From Chryseobacterium senegalense (lineage in GTDB: Bacteria > Bacteroidota > Bacteroidia > Flavobacteriales > Weeksellaceae), in assembly GCA_001403755.1 (NCBI GenBank), contig CYUH01000015.1, forward strand, positions 598,589 through 662,588: a stretch of DNA of 64,000 nt, read 5' to 3'. Numbering within the stretch: position 1 is the first letter of the stretch; every line of letters starts with the position of its first letter. The translations under genes and the position numbers were made by a program. Under the pieces are notes generated by a model that was given only the letters and a program-made list of their open reading frames with translations, was not told the origin of the DNA and ran no database searches. Positions 54,236 to 62,605 of this stretch are shown here, piece by piece.

Positions 54236-55021
54236 ATGGGTAAAACAGGGTTAAAAATTAATTTGCTCACGGCAATTTTTGCTGCATCATTATTTAATGC
54301 GCAACTTTTCCGTACCAAAGACCGAATGGACAATCTGGAAGGTTTTGATGACCAAAAGCTCAGCTACGGTTTCTATCTTGCAGGAAATAATTTCGATTAT
54401 AAATTGGTTTTGGACCCAAAATATGGAATAGAGGATAATAAAAATCTTGTGAGAACAAAATCTTCCTATAGTTTCGGTGCAGGATTAATTGGGAAATTTA
54501 GATTGAATGAAAATTTTGATTTAAGATTTGAACCTGGTTTACATTTTGTGGAAAGAGAAGTGTATTTTGATACCCAATCGAATGATCAATATTACACTGG
54601 AACTACTGCCTATCCACCATTTACACCGCGAACACTCACCGATGCCGATAAATTACGAACCGTGAAGTCTACTTATGTCGATTTGCCATTGCTCATCGAA
54701 GTTCATGGCGACAGGTGGTACAATTCCCGCCCTTATGCGGCAGCCGGCTTGAATTGGATGATGAATTTGCAATCCAATAACAAAGCTACGGACGATAATC
54801 AGCAAGGACTTTTCCGAACTACGGCAAGCAATTTTGCATGGTCAGCAGAAATCGGAATTCAGTTTTATTTTAGCCGATTTAAGTTGACACCGGGTTTCCG
54901 TGGAACGTTTATGATTAACGACGAAATGGTTTCCGACAATCCTGATACACCACCTTATTGGAACGCCGCCATCGCCAATGGAAAAACCCGCGCATTGATG
55001 TTTGTTTTGAAATTTGAATAA
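54236..55021 (+). CDS. porT: PorT-family outer-membrane beta-barrel protein (type IX secretion)
   Basis: PorT (SprT in Flavobacterium) is an outer-membrane barrel needed for type IX secretion and gliding. The 261-aa protein has a signal peptide (about 1-22, ending LFNAQ) and barrel strands with GFYLAGNNFDYKL, GAGLIGKFRLNENFDLRFEPGL (split) and a C-terminal F (LKFE). Immediate linkage to ubiE is the conserved context of this family. It is on a separate transcript from gldKLMN. Confidence 0.85.
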   Translation: MGKTGLKINLLTAIFAASLFNAQLFRTKDRMDNLEGFDDQKLSYGFYLAGNNFDYKLVLDPKYGIEDNKNLVRTKSSYSFGAGLIGKFRLNENFDLRFEPGLHFVEREVYFDTQSNDQYYTGTTAYPPFTPRTLTDADKLRTVKSTYVDLPLLIEVHGDRWYNSRPYAAAGLNWMMNLQSNNKATDDNQQGLFRTTASNFAWSAEIGIQFYFSRFKLTPGFRGTFMINDEMVSDNPDTPPYWNAAIANGKTRALMFVLKFE

Positions 55022-55044
55022 GGAAAAAACGAGATATAAAATTT

Positions 55045-55077
55045 AAAGAGAAAGTAAATCAATGCTTTCTCTTTTTT
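55045..55077 (+). terminator. Terminator of the ubiE-porT transcript
   Basis: AAAGAGAAAG pairs with CTTTCTCTTT across a 10-nt loop, followed by T residues. Confidence 0.75.
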
Positions 55078-55125
55078 ATTTCAATAAATTGTTGAAATAA
55101 TTCCTCAATTCAAATTAAAATTTTA

Positions 55126-55133
55126 TATTTTTG
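55126..55133 (+). promoter_or_regulatory. Promoter -7 box of the coiled-coil/zapA operon
   Basis: TATTTTTG ends 30 nt before the ATG at 55164. No well-spaced TTG is seen. Confidence 0.45.
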
Positions 55134-55163
55134 CTAAATAGTTAGAATTAATTAAGCCTGAAA

Positions 55164-55466
55164 ATGCTCAAAGATTTAGAAAACAACTTTTCGGTTTTAG
55201 AAAAAAAAATTCTCAGTGTAACCAAGAATTACCGGAATTTGAATGAAAAGTATGCAGAATTATCGAAAGAGCACGACGAACTGAAGAAGAAATACGAAGA
55301 GGAAAAAAGAAAAAGCCAGGTTTTAGCAGAAGAACAAAAAAATATAAAATTGTACTCAGCAATATCCGGAAATCCTGATCATAACCGATTGATGAAAAAT
55401 CATATCAACCGATTGATTAAAGAAGTGGATAATTGCATTGCTGAACTTCAAAACAGCGGGTTGTAA
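55164..55466 (+). CDS. Short coiled-coil protein upstream of zapA
   Basis: The 100-aa protein is almost entirely charged alpha-helix with heptads (LEKKILSVTKNYRNLNEKYAEL split, EELKKKYEEEKRKSQ-like at about 38-55) and a conserved-looking C-terminus (NRLMKNHINRLIKEVDNCIAEL split). It is not identifiable by family. Its stop overlaps the zapA ATG by one base, giving translational coupling. I infer a division-related partner, comparable in size and character to ZapB. Confidence 0.7.
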   Translation: MLKDLENNFSVLEKKILSVTKNYRNLNEKYAELSKEHDELKKKYEEEKRKSQVLAEEQKNIKLYSAISGNPDHNRLMKNHINRLIKEVDNCIAELQNSGL

Positions 55467-55753
55467 TGGAAGTGAGAAGAATTACCATCAACATTGCCGG
55501 AAGAAATTATCCGCTGAATGTGCCTGCCGCTGAAGAAGAAACACTTCGGAAAGTAGGAAAGCAGATTGAAGCAATGATTAAAGATTTTGAACAAAATTTC
55601 GACGTGAGAGATAAGCAAGATGCTTTGGCAATGTGTGCCCTAAAGCTTGGGACCAATGCAGAAGTATCAGCGATATCCAACGAGAAAAATATAGAAGCTT
55701 CCAACGAAAGGTTATTACAGATTAACCGCTTGCTGGAAGAATTGGAAAAGTAG
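55466..55753 (+). CDS. zapA: Cell division protein ZapA
   Basis: ZapA bundles FtsZ protofilaments at the division ring. The 95-aa protein has the family pattern: a short N-terminal strand region (VRRITINIAGRNYPLNV), the LRKVGKQIEAMIKDF helix and a C-terminal coiled coil (LLQINRLLEELEK). The KQDALAMCALKLG segment is typical. It is preceded by the coiled-coil gene and followed by 6S RNA and rny. Confidence 0.92.
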   Translation: MEVRRITINIAGRNYPLNVPAAEEETLRKVGKQIEAMIKDFEQNFDVRDKQDALAMCALKLGTNAEVSAISNEKNIEASNERLLQINRLLEELEK

Positions 55754-55758
55754 ATTTT
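55730..55758 (+). promoter_or_regulatory. Possible promoter of the 6S RNA gene
   Basis: TTG (55730-55732), 18 bp spacer, TAGATTTT (55751-55758) is a near-consensus promoter at the end of zapA, placed to start the RNA near 55763. Confidence 0.4.
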
Positions 55759-55769
55759 TCTTTTCCAAA

Positions 55770-55946
55770 ACCAGACTGCCTACAATAGTTCTAACACATT
55801 AAGGTAAACTCAACGCTAAACAATTACCGGACGAAAGTTCGCTTGATGGCGCGCCGACTTGCTCGGATTACAGAAAGCGAAAATCAGTTCAAATCGTGTT
55901 GATTAGGAGTTTACTCTAAATCATTGAATTATTGTGGGCTTTTTTT
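55770..55946 (+). ncRNA. ssrS: 6S RNA (flavobacterial type)
   Basis: The gap between zapA and rny folds as a long rod. GCCTACAATAGTTC (55778-55791) pairs over 14 bp with GAATTATTGTGGGC (55926-55939), including G-U pairs. After an internal bubble, GGTAAACTC (55803-55811) pairs with GAGTTTACT (55907-55915), followed by a large central region and a terminal arm with CGAAAGTTCG. A T run (55940-55946) ends it. Size (about 170-180 nt), shape and the position beside zapA match 6S RNA, which binds RNA polymerase holoenzyme. Ends are approximate. Confidence 0.8.
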
Positions 55947-56047
55947 ATTTAAAAATGAATAGAAAATAATTAAGAAAAACAACGATTTCGAAATAGACTA
56001 GCAACTTCGAGATTGTTTAAACATAGGAATATTTAAACTAAACATAT

Positions 56048-57619
56048 ATGACAACAACCGCAATTATTATCGGTATTGTTTGCGTTATTTTAGGAGCTGT
56101 GATTGGGATGTTATTCTCTAAAAGCTCGCTTAACGCAAAAGCAAAATTCATCATTCAGGATGCAAAGAAAAATGCCGAAAACCTTATAGAAAAAGCCAAC
56201 GTGCAGGCCGAATCCATTAGAAAGGAAAAACAACTCCAGGCCAAAGAAAAGTTTTTGGAATTGAAATCTCAGCACGACGCCGATATTCAGGCGAGAGAGA
56301 AAAAGATGCAGGATGCCGAAAAAAGAATTAAAGAAAAAGAAAATAAGCTTAATGATGAATTGAGCAAAACCGGGAAACTGGAAAAAGATTTGGACCGACA
56401 AATTGCCGAGTATCGCAAGAAACACGAAATTCTGGAGAAAAAGCAACATGAATTAGATATTGCTACTTCCCAAAAAGTAGAAATGTTAGAAAAAATAGCA
56501 AATTATTCTGCCGAAGAAGCAAGAAATGAATTGGTAGAATCGCTGAAAGCAGAAGCGAAAACAAGAGCTCAGGCGCATGTTCAATCCATTATGGAAGAAG
56601 CTAATCTTAACGCAAAACAAGAAGCTAAAAAGATTGTTATTCAAACTATTCAGCGAATCGGAACCGAACAGGCAATTGAAAATTCGGTGTCAGTTTTCAA
56701 CATCGAATCAGATGAGGTTAAAGGAAGAATTATCGGTAGAGAAGGTAGAAATATCCGTGCTTTGGAAGCTGCTACAGGTGTAGAAATTATTGTTGATGAT
56801 ACTCCGGAGGCGATTTTGCTTTCATGTTTTGATCCAGTAAGAAGAGAAATCGCAAGACTTTCGCTTCACCGTTTGGTAACCGATGGAAGAATTCACCCTG
56901 CGAGAATTGAAGAAGTGGTAGAAAAAACCAAAAAACATATCGAAGAAGAAATCATCGAAGTGGGTAAAAGAACCGTTATCGATTTAGGCGTACACGGACT
57001 TCACCCGGAATTGGTGAAAATCGTAGGACGAATGAAATTCAGATCTTCTTATGGCCAAAACCTTTTGCAACACTCCAGAGAAGTAGCGAATATCGCTGCT
57101 ACGATGGCTGCAGAACTGGGTTTAAACGTGAAAATGGCAAAAAGAGCAGGTTTGCTTCACGATATCGGGAAAGTTCCGGAACAAGAGTCCGAACTTCCAC
57201 ACGCGCTTTTGGGCATGCAATGGGCCGAAAAGTATGGTGAAAATCCTGAAGTAGTCAATGCAATTGGTGCACACCACGACGAGGTGGAAATGACTTCGTT
57301 GTTGTCGCCGATTATTCAGGTTGCCGATGCAATTTCGGGAGCGAGACCTGGAGCAAGACGCCAAGTTTTGGAATCGTACATCCAAAGGTTAAAAGATTTG
57401 GAAGCAGCAGCATTAAGTTTTGATGGTGTTTCCAGCGCTTATGCAATTCAGGCTGGACGTGAGCTTCGGGTGATGGTTGAAAGCGGGAAAGTAAATGATG
57501 ACCAATCTTCTCAACTATCTTACGATATTTCAGAAAAAATTCAGAATGAACTGACTTATCCCGGACAAGTTCGCGTAACGGTAATCCGCGAAACCAGATC
57601 CGTAAATATTGCTAGATAG
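56048..57619 (+). CDS. rny: Ribonuclease Y
   Basis: RNase Y is a membrane-anchored endoribonuclease that initiates mRNA decay. The 523-aa protein has an N-terminal transmembrane helix (residues about 4-24), a long coiled coil (about 25-205), a KH domain ([19 protein letters not shown] split at about 225-243) and an HD domain with [14 protein letters not shown] and AHHDEVE. Order and length are typical. It has a clear terminator. Confidence 0.96.
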   Translation: MTTTAIIIGIVCVILGAVIGMLFSKSSLNAKAKFIIQDAKKNAENLIEKANVQAESIRKEKQLQAKEKFLELKSQHDADIQAREKKMQDAEKRIKEKENKLNDELSKTGKLEKDLDRQIAEYRKKHEILEKKQHELDIATSQKVEMLEKIANYSAEEARNELVESLKAEAKTRAQAHVQSIMEEANLNAKQEAKKIVIQTIQRIGTEQAIENSVSVFNIESDEVKGRIIGREGRNIRALEAATGVEIIVDDTPEAILLSCFDPVRREIARLSLHRLVTDGRIHPARIEEVVEKTKKHIEEEIIEVGKRTVIDLGVHGLHPELVKIVGRMKFRSSYGQNLLQHSREVANIAATMAAELGLNVKMAKRAGLLHDIGKVPEQESELPHALLGMQWAEKYGENPEVVNAIGAHHDEVEMTSLLSPIIQVADAISGARPGARRQVLESYIQRLKDLEAAALSFDGVSSAYAIQAGRELRVMVESGKVNDDQSSQLSYDISEKIQNELTYPGQVRVTVIRETRSVNIAR

Positions 57620-57637
57620 TTTCTAGTTATTGATAAC

Positions 57638-57670
57638 AAAAAACCTTCCGGGAAATCGGAAGGTTTTTTT
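57638..57670 (+). terminator. Terminator of rny
   Basis: AAAAAACCTTCCG pairs with CGGAAGGTTTTTT around a short loop. The T run overlaps the 3' end region of the convergent thioesterase gene. Confidence 0.88.
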
Positions 57671-57684
57671 TGTGTAATGATTTT

Positions 57685-58149
57685 TTACAAAAAAGGTTTC
57701 ATCTCGTCCTCGATATTTTTTCGCAAATCCATGAGTTTTACGGCGTACTGTTCCATTTGTTTTTCGGCTTCAGTTTGGGGTTCGAATTTTGGAACTTCAA
57801 CCGAATTCCCTTCATCGTCAACCGCAACAAAAACAATGATGCAGTGGGTTTTCTTTTCAAAATCTCTCCGCTTAATGTTTCGGGAAAATACATTGATGGC
57901 AATATGCATACTGGTACTTCCGGTATAAATTACCTCGGCTTCCACTTTTACGATATGCCCGATTTTTATGGGAGAATAGAACCTTATTCCGCCCACATAA
58001 ACGGTTACGCAATAGCTGGAACTCCACGAACTTGCACAGGCGTAACCCGCCTGATCGATCCATTTCATCACACTTCCACCGTGTACATTTCCACCATAAT
58101 TCACATCACTAGGTTCCGAAATAAACTGAAAAACCGTTTTTGTCTGCAT
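57685..58149 (-). CDS. Acyl-CoA thioesterase (hot-dog fold)
   Basis: The 154-aa protein has the YciA/BACH-type hot-dog motif PSDVNYGGNVHGGSVMKWIDQAG split at about residues 13-35, including the GGNVHGG acyl-CoA loop and catalytic Asp. RFYSPIKIGHIVKVEAEV follows at about 76-93. It hydrolyses acyl-CoA esters; chain-length preference is unknown. It stands alone, convergent with rny and divergent from the ArsC-like gene. Confidence 0.9.
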   Translation of the reverse strand: MQTKTVFQFISEPSDVNYGGNVHGGSVMKWIDQAGYACASSWSSSYCVTVYVGGIRFYSPIKIGHIVKVEAEVIYTGSTSMHIAINVFSRNIKRRDFEKKTHCIIVFVAVDDEGNSVEVPKFEPQTEAEKQMEQYAVKLMDLRKNIEDEMKPFL

Positions 58150-58209
58150 TTTTTACTAAAATTTTTAATAAAGGTATTCATAAAATTTTTAAATTCCTTT
58201 TATTAAGAC

Positions 58210-58217
58210 TACTTTTG
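58210..58217 (+). promoter_or_regulatory. Promoter -7 box of the ArsC-like gene, adjacent to the start codon
   Basis: TACTTTTG ends 4 nt before the ATG at 58222, predicting a leaderless mRNA. Confidence 0.6.
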
Positions 58218-58221
58218 AAAA

Positions 58222-58572
58222 ATGAAAAAAGTATTTTATTTAAAAACCTGCGATACGTGCCTGAAAATTCTTAAAAAATTCAGTTTAAAAGATTGGGAAA
58301 TGCGCGAAATAAAAATAAACCCAATTTCTACCGAAGAACTGGAACAGATGTACAAGTTAGCAGGGTCTTATGAAGCACTTTTCAGCAAAAAATCTAATCA
58401 AATCAAGTTAAGAGAACTCAATTTAAAAACAATGACAGAAGACGATTATAAAGAATTGATCTTAGATCATTATACCTTTTTGAAAAGACCAGTTTTTATG
58501 ACTGACAAAGAGATATTCATCGGAAACGAGAAAAAAAATCTGGAAGCGCTTCGAAGTTTCTTCGCAGAGTAA
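58222..58572 (+). CDS. ArsC/Spx-like thioredoxin-fold protein
   Basis: The 116-aa protein has the CxxC of this family (TCDTCLKIL, cysteines 10 and 13) followed by a thioredoxin-like fold with RPVFMTDKEIFIGNEKKNLEAL split at about 89-110. Arsenate reductase function is not established, since the arsenate-binding arginine pattern is not clear. Spx-like redox regulation is an alternative. No other arsenic gene is present. Confidence 0.85.
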   Translation: MKKVFYLKTCDTCLKILKKFSLKDWEMREIKINPISTEELEQMYKLAGSYEALFSKKSNQIKLRELNLKTMTEDDYKELILDHYTFLKRPVFMTDKEIFIGNEKKNLEALRSFFAE

Positions 58573-58573
58573 A

Positions 58574-58606
58574 AAAAACCGTCTGAAGGATTTCAGGCGG
58601 TTTTAT
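58574..58606. terminator. Bidirectional terminator between the ArsC-like gene and gcvT
   Basis: AAACCGTCTGAA pairs with TTCAGGCGGTTT (one G-U) around a 4-nt loop, with T and A runs. Confidence 0.85.
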
Positions 58607-58636
58607 AATTAATGATTCAATAAAACGAATTCAGTT

Positions 58637-59719
58637 TTATACGAAAGGCAATTTCACAACTTTCGCAGGAATATTTTTATTTCTAATTTGAATGAAAATT
58701 TCTGAACCTATTTTGAAATGAGGTTTTGCAACGTAAGCTAGTCCAACTCCTACTGATTTCATTGGGCTCATCGTTCCGGAAGTTACTTTTCCTATTTCGT
58801 TTCCATCGACATCTACAACTAAGTAATCATGTCTTGGGATGGCTCTTTCCTGCATTTCGAAACCTACTAATTTTCGGGTAACGCCTTCTTCTTTTTGTTT
58901 CGCTAGGAATTCTTTGTCCACAAAATCTTTATCGAATTTGGTGATCCATCCCAAACCAGCTTCTAGTGGAGAAGTGGTATCATCAATATCATTTCCGTAA
59001 AGACAAAATCCTTTTTCCAATCTCAAAGTGTCTCTGGAAGCAAGTCCGCAAGGAATCAATCCGAATTCTTCACCAGCTTCGGTAATAGAATCCCATATTT
59101 TTTCGGCACTTTCATTTTTAAAATAAACTTCGAAACCACCGCTTCCGGTATAACCGGTGTTGGAGATTATCACGTCGGAAACTCCCGCGATAGTCCCAAT
59201 CGTAAAGTGATAATAAGGAATGTCTGAAAGTTGCGTGTCGGTTAATTTCTGAAGCGTTTCCGTAGCTTTTGGACCTTGAATGGCGATCAAAGACATTTCG
59301 TCCGAAGCATTGGTGAGTTTCGCACCGAATTTTTCGTTGTACTTGGAGATGTGATTCCAGTCTTTCTCGATATTGGAAGCATTTACCACCACGAAATATT
59401 TTTCGTCTTCCATTTTGTAAATAATCAAATCATCTACGATACCACCGTTTCCGTTGGGCAAGCAAGAATATTGAGCTTTTCCATCTTCCAGAGCATCCAC
59501 ATTATTGGTGGTAACATATTGCAACAAATCTTTTGCAGAAGGTCCTTCCACAAAAAACTGCCCCATGTGGGAAACATCAAAAATCCCTACTTTTTCGCGC
59601 ACAGCAAAGTGTTCTTCGGTAACGCCGGAATATTGTACAGGCATTTCGAAACCTGCAAAAGGTACCATTTTCGCGCCTAAAGAAACATGTTTGTCAAACA
59701 GCGCAGTTTTTTTATCCAT
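58637..59719 (-). CDS. gcvT: Glycine cleavage system T protein (aminomethyltransferase)
   Basis: GcvT transfers the one-carbon unit of glycine from lipoyl-GcvH to tetrahydrofolate. The 360-aa protein has the family pattern: HVSLGAKMVPFAGFEMPVQY split at about 10-29, FDVSHMGQFFVEG (about 47-59), NTGYTGSGGFEVYF (about 188-201) and LRLEKGFCLYGNDI. gcvH and gcvP are not in the window. A TAAATTTG box ends 4 nt before the ATG. Confidence 0.95.
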   Translation of the reverse strand: MDKKTALFDKHVSLGAKMVPFAGFEMPVQYSGVTEEHFAVREKVGIFDVSHMGQFFVEGPSAKDLLQYVTTNNVDALEDGKAQYSCLPNGNGGIVDDLIIYKMEDEKYFVVVNASNIEKDWNHISKYNEKFGAKLTNASDEMSLIAIQGPKATETLQKLTDTQLSDIPYYHFTIGTIAGVSDVIISNTGYTGSGGFEVYFKNESAEKIWDSITEAGEEFGLIPCGLASRDTLRLEKGFCLYGNDIDDTTSPLEAGLGWITKFDKDFVDKEFLAKQKEEGVTRKLVGFEMQERAIPRHDYLVVDVDGNEIGKVTSGTMSPMKSVGVGLAYVAKPHFKIGSEIFIQIRNKNIPAKVVKLPFV

Positions 59720-59723
59720 TCTT

Positions 59724-59731
59724 CAAATTTA
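59724..59731 (-). promoter_or_regulatory. Promoter -7 box of gcvT, adjacent to the start codon
   Basis: The minus strand reads TAAATTTG, 4 nt before the ATG at 59719, so a leaderless mRNA is predicted. It lies in the 37-bp gap after idi. Confidence 0.6.
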
Positions 59732-59756
59732 TTAATTAGATTATATTTCGATTTTA

Positions 59757-60266
59757 TTAAAGATGATCTTTGTATTCTTTTAAAATGATTTTAAACCATT
59801 CTGTGAAATTTTCAGGGTTTGCATTCATTTCCTCATCGAGCTGTTGCATGGAAATATATCTTACTTCCGAAACTTCGTCATTATTGAGAGCGAAACTTCC
59901 TTCGTAATTTCCTGTAAAAACGTGGTCTAGCTCATGTTCCCAAAGATTTTGGCCAACATCGGCTTTGTACATAAAGCTGAATTTTTCCGTAAGATCGGTG
60001 GTAATGCCCAATTCTTCTTTTAAACGGCGATATGCGCCTTCGAGATAAGTTTCATCGATTTTTGGATGTGAACAAACGGCGTTGGTCCACTGATTTGGGG
60101 AATGATATTTGCCGGAAGCGCGCTTCTGAAGGAGCATTTCGCCTTTATCATTAAATAAAAAAACTGAAAATGCACGATGAAGGATACCATTTTCATGGGC
60201 TTCCATTTTATTCATCAATCCTAATATTTCATCATTTTCAGAAACTACAACTACTTGTTCTTCCAT
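59757..60266 (-). CDS. idi: Isopentenyl-diphosphate delta-isomerase, type I
   Basis: Idi interconverts IPP and DMAPP for isoprenoids (menaquinone side chain, carotenoids, undecaprenol). The 169-aa Nudix protein has the catalytic cysteine in AVCSHP (about residue 65), RRLKEELGI as the Nudix helix and WEHELDHVF with the catalytic glutamate. It uses a type I fold with no flavin motif. A TAAATTTG box ends 6 nt before the ATG. Confidence 0.93.
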   Translation of the reverse strand: MEEQVVVVSENDEILGLMNKMEAHENGILHRAFSVFLFNDKGEMLLQKRASGKYHSPNQWTNAVCSHPKIDETYLEGAYRRLKEELGITTDLTEKFSFMYKADVGQNLWEHELDHVFTGNYEGSFALNNDEVSEVRYISMQQLDEEMNANPENFTEWFKIILKEYKDHL

Positions 60267-60272
60267 ATCTCA

Positions 60273-60280
60273 CAAATTTA
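60273..60280 (-). promoter_or_regulatory. Promoter -7 box of idi, close to the start codon
   Basis: The minus strand reads TAAATTTG, 6 nt before the ATG at 60266; a very short leader or none is predicted. Confidence 0.55.
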
Positions 60281-60383
60281 AGTTTTAAAACTTAGTTGGT
60301 AAAATTTTTTATAAAAATTTATACTTTCTCTTTTTTATTTGAAACAGAGGAAAATTTACCTGCAGTAAAACAATGAAAATTTG

Positions 60384-60391
60384 TAATTTTG
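60384..60391 (+). promoter_or_regulatory. Promoter -7 box of the HAD-serA pair
   Basis: TAATTTTG ends 18 nt before the ATG at 60410. It overlaps the earlier in-frame ATG-like start at 60389, which is rejected. Confidence 0.5.
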
Positions 60392-60409
60392 ACTCTTAAA
60401 ATTTTTGAT

Positions 60410-60811
60410 ATGGAACTGGAACATAAAGATCATCTGAGCCCCATCCTAAAAGGTGACGTGAAAAATTACCTCATTGACATTGACGGGACGATAACCGATG
60501 ATGTGCCTAATGAAGAGCCCGAAAGAATGATCGATTGCGAGCCGTACCCTGACGCGCTGGAAACCATCAACAGATGGTATGATCAGGGACATATCATTTG
60601 TTTTTTCACTTCCCGTACCGAGAATCTAAAACAAATTACCATCGATTGGTTGGATAAACATGGTTTTAAATATCACAGCGTATTGTGCGGAAAACCTAGA
60701 GGTGGGAATTACCATTGGATTGATAACCACCTGGTGAAAGCGACGCGGTACAAAGGTAAATTTACCGACATGGTAGAAAAACAAGTAACAATAGAAGTTT
60801 TTAAAGATTAA
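60410..60811 (+). CDS. HAD-superfamily phosphatase-like protein
   Basis: The 133-aa protein has HAD motif I YLIDIDGTITDD (about residues 21-32, nucleophile Asp in DIDGT), motif II FFTSRTENL (about 66-74) and a late KPRGGNYHWIDNH segment holding the acidic motif. It lacks a large cap. Such short HADs are often called phosphoheptose- or sugar-phosphatase-like; the substrate is unknown. It is separated from the serA-like gene by 3 bp, so phosphoserine or a related phosphate is a possibility. Confidence 0.75.
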   Translation: MELEHKDHLSPILKGDVKNYLIDIDGTITDDVPNEEPERMIDCEPYPDALETINRWYDQGHIICFFTSRTENLKQITIDWLDKHGFKYHSVLCGKPRGGNYHWIDNHLVKATRYKGKFTDMVEKQVTIEVFKD

Positions 60812-60814
60812 TAA

Positions 60815-61774
60815 ATGAAGATATTAGCGAATGATGGCTTAGACCAATCTGGAATTGATGCACTTACTGAGAAAGGTTTCGAGGTAATTACCAACAAAGT
60901 TCCTCAAGAATTTTTGATAGATTATATTAATGAAAACCAAATACGCACCATCCTTGTAAGAAGTGCGACGCAAGTAAGAAAAGAACTTATTGACGCTTGT
61001 CCAAGTATCGAAATCATCGGACGAGGTGGAGTAGGAATGGATAATATCGATGTAGATTATGCACGTTCGAAAAACATACACGTGATTAATACCCCGTCTG
61101 CTTCTTCGGAATCTGTGGCGGAACTTGTTTTTGCGCATTTGTTTTCAGGAGCTCGTTTTTTGCACGACTCCAATAGAAAAATGCCGTATGTAGGAGATTC
61201 GGAATTTGCTAAACTTAAAAAATCTTACGAGCACGGAATTGAACTTCGAGGAAAAACCATCGGAATTGTAGGGATGGGAAGAATAGGGCAAGAAGTTGCC
61301 AGAATCGCATTGGGATTAGGAATGAGGGTAATTGCAGCCGACAGCAATGTAGGTAGAGCAAGTATAAAAGTGAAATTTTACAATAACCAATTTATCAACG
61401 TAGATATCGAAACGGAGCCCATTGAAGGAGTTTTGAAACATGCTGATTTCATCACTTTGCACGTTCCGGCACAGAAAAACGGTTATATGATCGGTGAAAA
61501 AGAATTTGATTTGATGAAAAACGGCGTCGCAATCGTAAACTGTTCCCGAGGTGGAGTTATCGACGAAGAAGCGCTGATTGCCGCATTGGATTCCGGAAAA
61601 GTTGCCTTCGCAGGATTAGATGTTTTCATCAACGAGCCAACTCCTTCCAAGAATATTTTGAACCATCCAAAAATCTCTCTTACCCCGCATACCGGTGCTT
61701 CTACTGTGGAAGCGCAAGACCGAATTGGACTTTCTTTGGCACACCAAATTTGCAGTATTTTGCAAATTCAATAG
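60815..61774 (+). CDS. serA: D-3-phosphoglycerate dehydrogenase-like 2-hydroxyacid dehydrogenase
   Basis: The 319-aa protein is a D-2-hydroxyacid dehydrogenase with NAD motif GIVGMGRIGQEVA (about residues 149-161), VNCSRGGVIDEEAL (about 240-253) with the conserved Arg, and HTGAST with the catalytic His near 286. It lacks an ACT regulatory domain, as in short SerA enzymes. The phosphoglycerate assignment is likely for the genus but not proven by sequence. It is coupled to the HAD gene and followed by a terminator. Confidence 0.82.
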   Translation: MKILANDGLDQSGIDALTEKGFEVITNKVPQEFLIDYINENQIRTILVRSATQVRKELIDACPSIEIIGRGGVGMDNIDVDYARSKNIHVINTPSASSESVAELVFAHLFSGARFLHDSNRKMPYVGDSEFAKLKKSYEHGIELRGKTIGIVGMGRIGQEVARIALGLGMRVIAADSNVGRASIKVKFYNNQFINVDIETEPIEGVLKHADFITLHVPAQKNGYMIGEKEFDLMKNGVAIVNCSRGGVIDEEALIAALDSGKVAFAGLDVFINEPTPSKNILNHPKISLTPHTGASTVEAQDRIGLSLAHQICSILQIQ

Positions 61775-61797
61775 TATTGCAATAACATATTTGAGCA

Positions 61798-61827
61798 TAA
61801 AAATCCCGGAATTTCCGGGATTTTTTA
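61798..61827. terminator. Terminator between serA-like gene and mscL
   Basis: AAAATCCCGGAA pairs with TTTCCGGGATTTT, followed by T residues; usable from both sides. Confidence 0.88.
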
Positions 61828-61845
61828 TGATGATGGAAAAATAAT

Positions 61846-62217
61846 TTATTTATTCTTCAATAAATCTCTAATTTCTGCCAAAAGAACCTCTTCGTTAGAA
61901 GGTCCTGCAGGTGCAACTTCAGCCGGCTTAGAAACTTTGTTAGCCGCTTTAATCAACCAGAATAGTACCATCGCAATACATAAGAAACTAATAACCGCGG
62001 ATAGGAAATTTCCGTATTTCACGCCGTTCCAGCTCAATTGTGCGATATTTTCCGCGCCTACCGCTTTCAGCGTAGGATTTAGGAGTAATGGTGTAATTAC
62101 ATCTTCAACCAAAGAGGAAACAATTTTACCAAATGCAGCTCCAATGATCACACCGACTGCTAAATCTACCACATTTCCTTTGAAAGCAAATGCTTTAAAT
62201 TCTTGTACAAATCCCAT
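61846..62217 (-). CDS. mscL: Large-conductance mechanosensitive channel MscL
   Basis: MscL opens under membrane tension to release solutes on hypoosmotic shock. The 123-aa protein has the N-terminal amphipathic helix and TM1 (FKAFAFKGNVVDLAVGVIIGAAFGKIV split at about 7-33), the periplasmic loop and TM2 (FLSAVISFLCIAMVLFWLIKA split at about 71-91), and a basic/acidic C-terminal helix. Length is normal. It stands alone. Confidence 0.96.
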   Translation of the reverse strand: MGFVQEFKAFAFKGNVVDLAVGVIIGAAFGKIVSSLVEDVITPLLLNPTLKAVGAENIAQLSWNGVKYGNFLSAVISFLCIAMVLFWLIKAANKVSKPAEVAPAGPSNEEVLLAEIRDLLKNK

Positions 62218-62605
62218 AGTTTTTTATTTTAATATGATTAAGTTCAGCTAAATTAATAAATAATTTTAAAATTTGTTGATAAATTATAGTATTAATTGAT
62301 TTAAATGGTAGAAATGATGCTGCGTTCTCAATGATCATTAAATTTATTTATTATTTAAGTTTTAAAAATGATAATATTTTCAGTTCACTAGACCTCATTT
62401 TTCACCGTGCAAAATTCCACGAAACAAGCAATTTTTTTTGGAATTTAGCTTCATTGAAAATCCGGACAACCTAGGGTTGAAAACATTCAAAAGTAGCTTT
62501 GCATCCTGCAACATTGACAGATAATTGGGAACTGTTTTTTTAAATTTTATCATAAAAAAAACCTTTCAAAAAATGTGAAAGGTTTTTGCTAGTATTATTT
62601 AGAAA
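62218..62605. other. Gene-less region between mscL and lgt
   Basis: This 388-bp AT-rich gap carries the mscL promoter region, for which I see no perfect box, and the lgt terminator. A TAGCTTTG (62494-62501) lacks a properly spaced -33 (TTG only 14 bp upstream). I find no gene or RNA with support. Confidence 0.4.
62554..62587 (-). terminator. Terminator of the yidD-lgt transcript
   Basis: AAAACCTTTCA pairs with TGAAAGGTTTT around a 7-nt loop; on the minus strand a T run follows. Confidence 0.85.

Noticed and set aside
62494-62501. TAGCTTTG as a promoter of a small RNA between mscL and lgt
   Set aside because: The only TTG is 14 bp upstream, outside normal spacing, and the nearby hairpin is explained as the lgt terminator.
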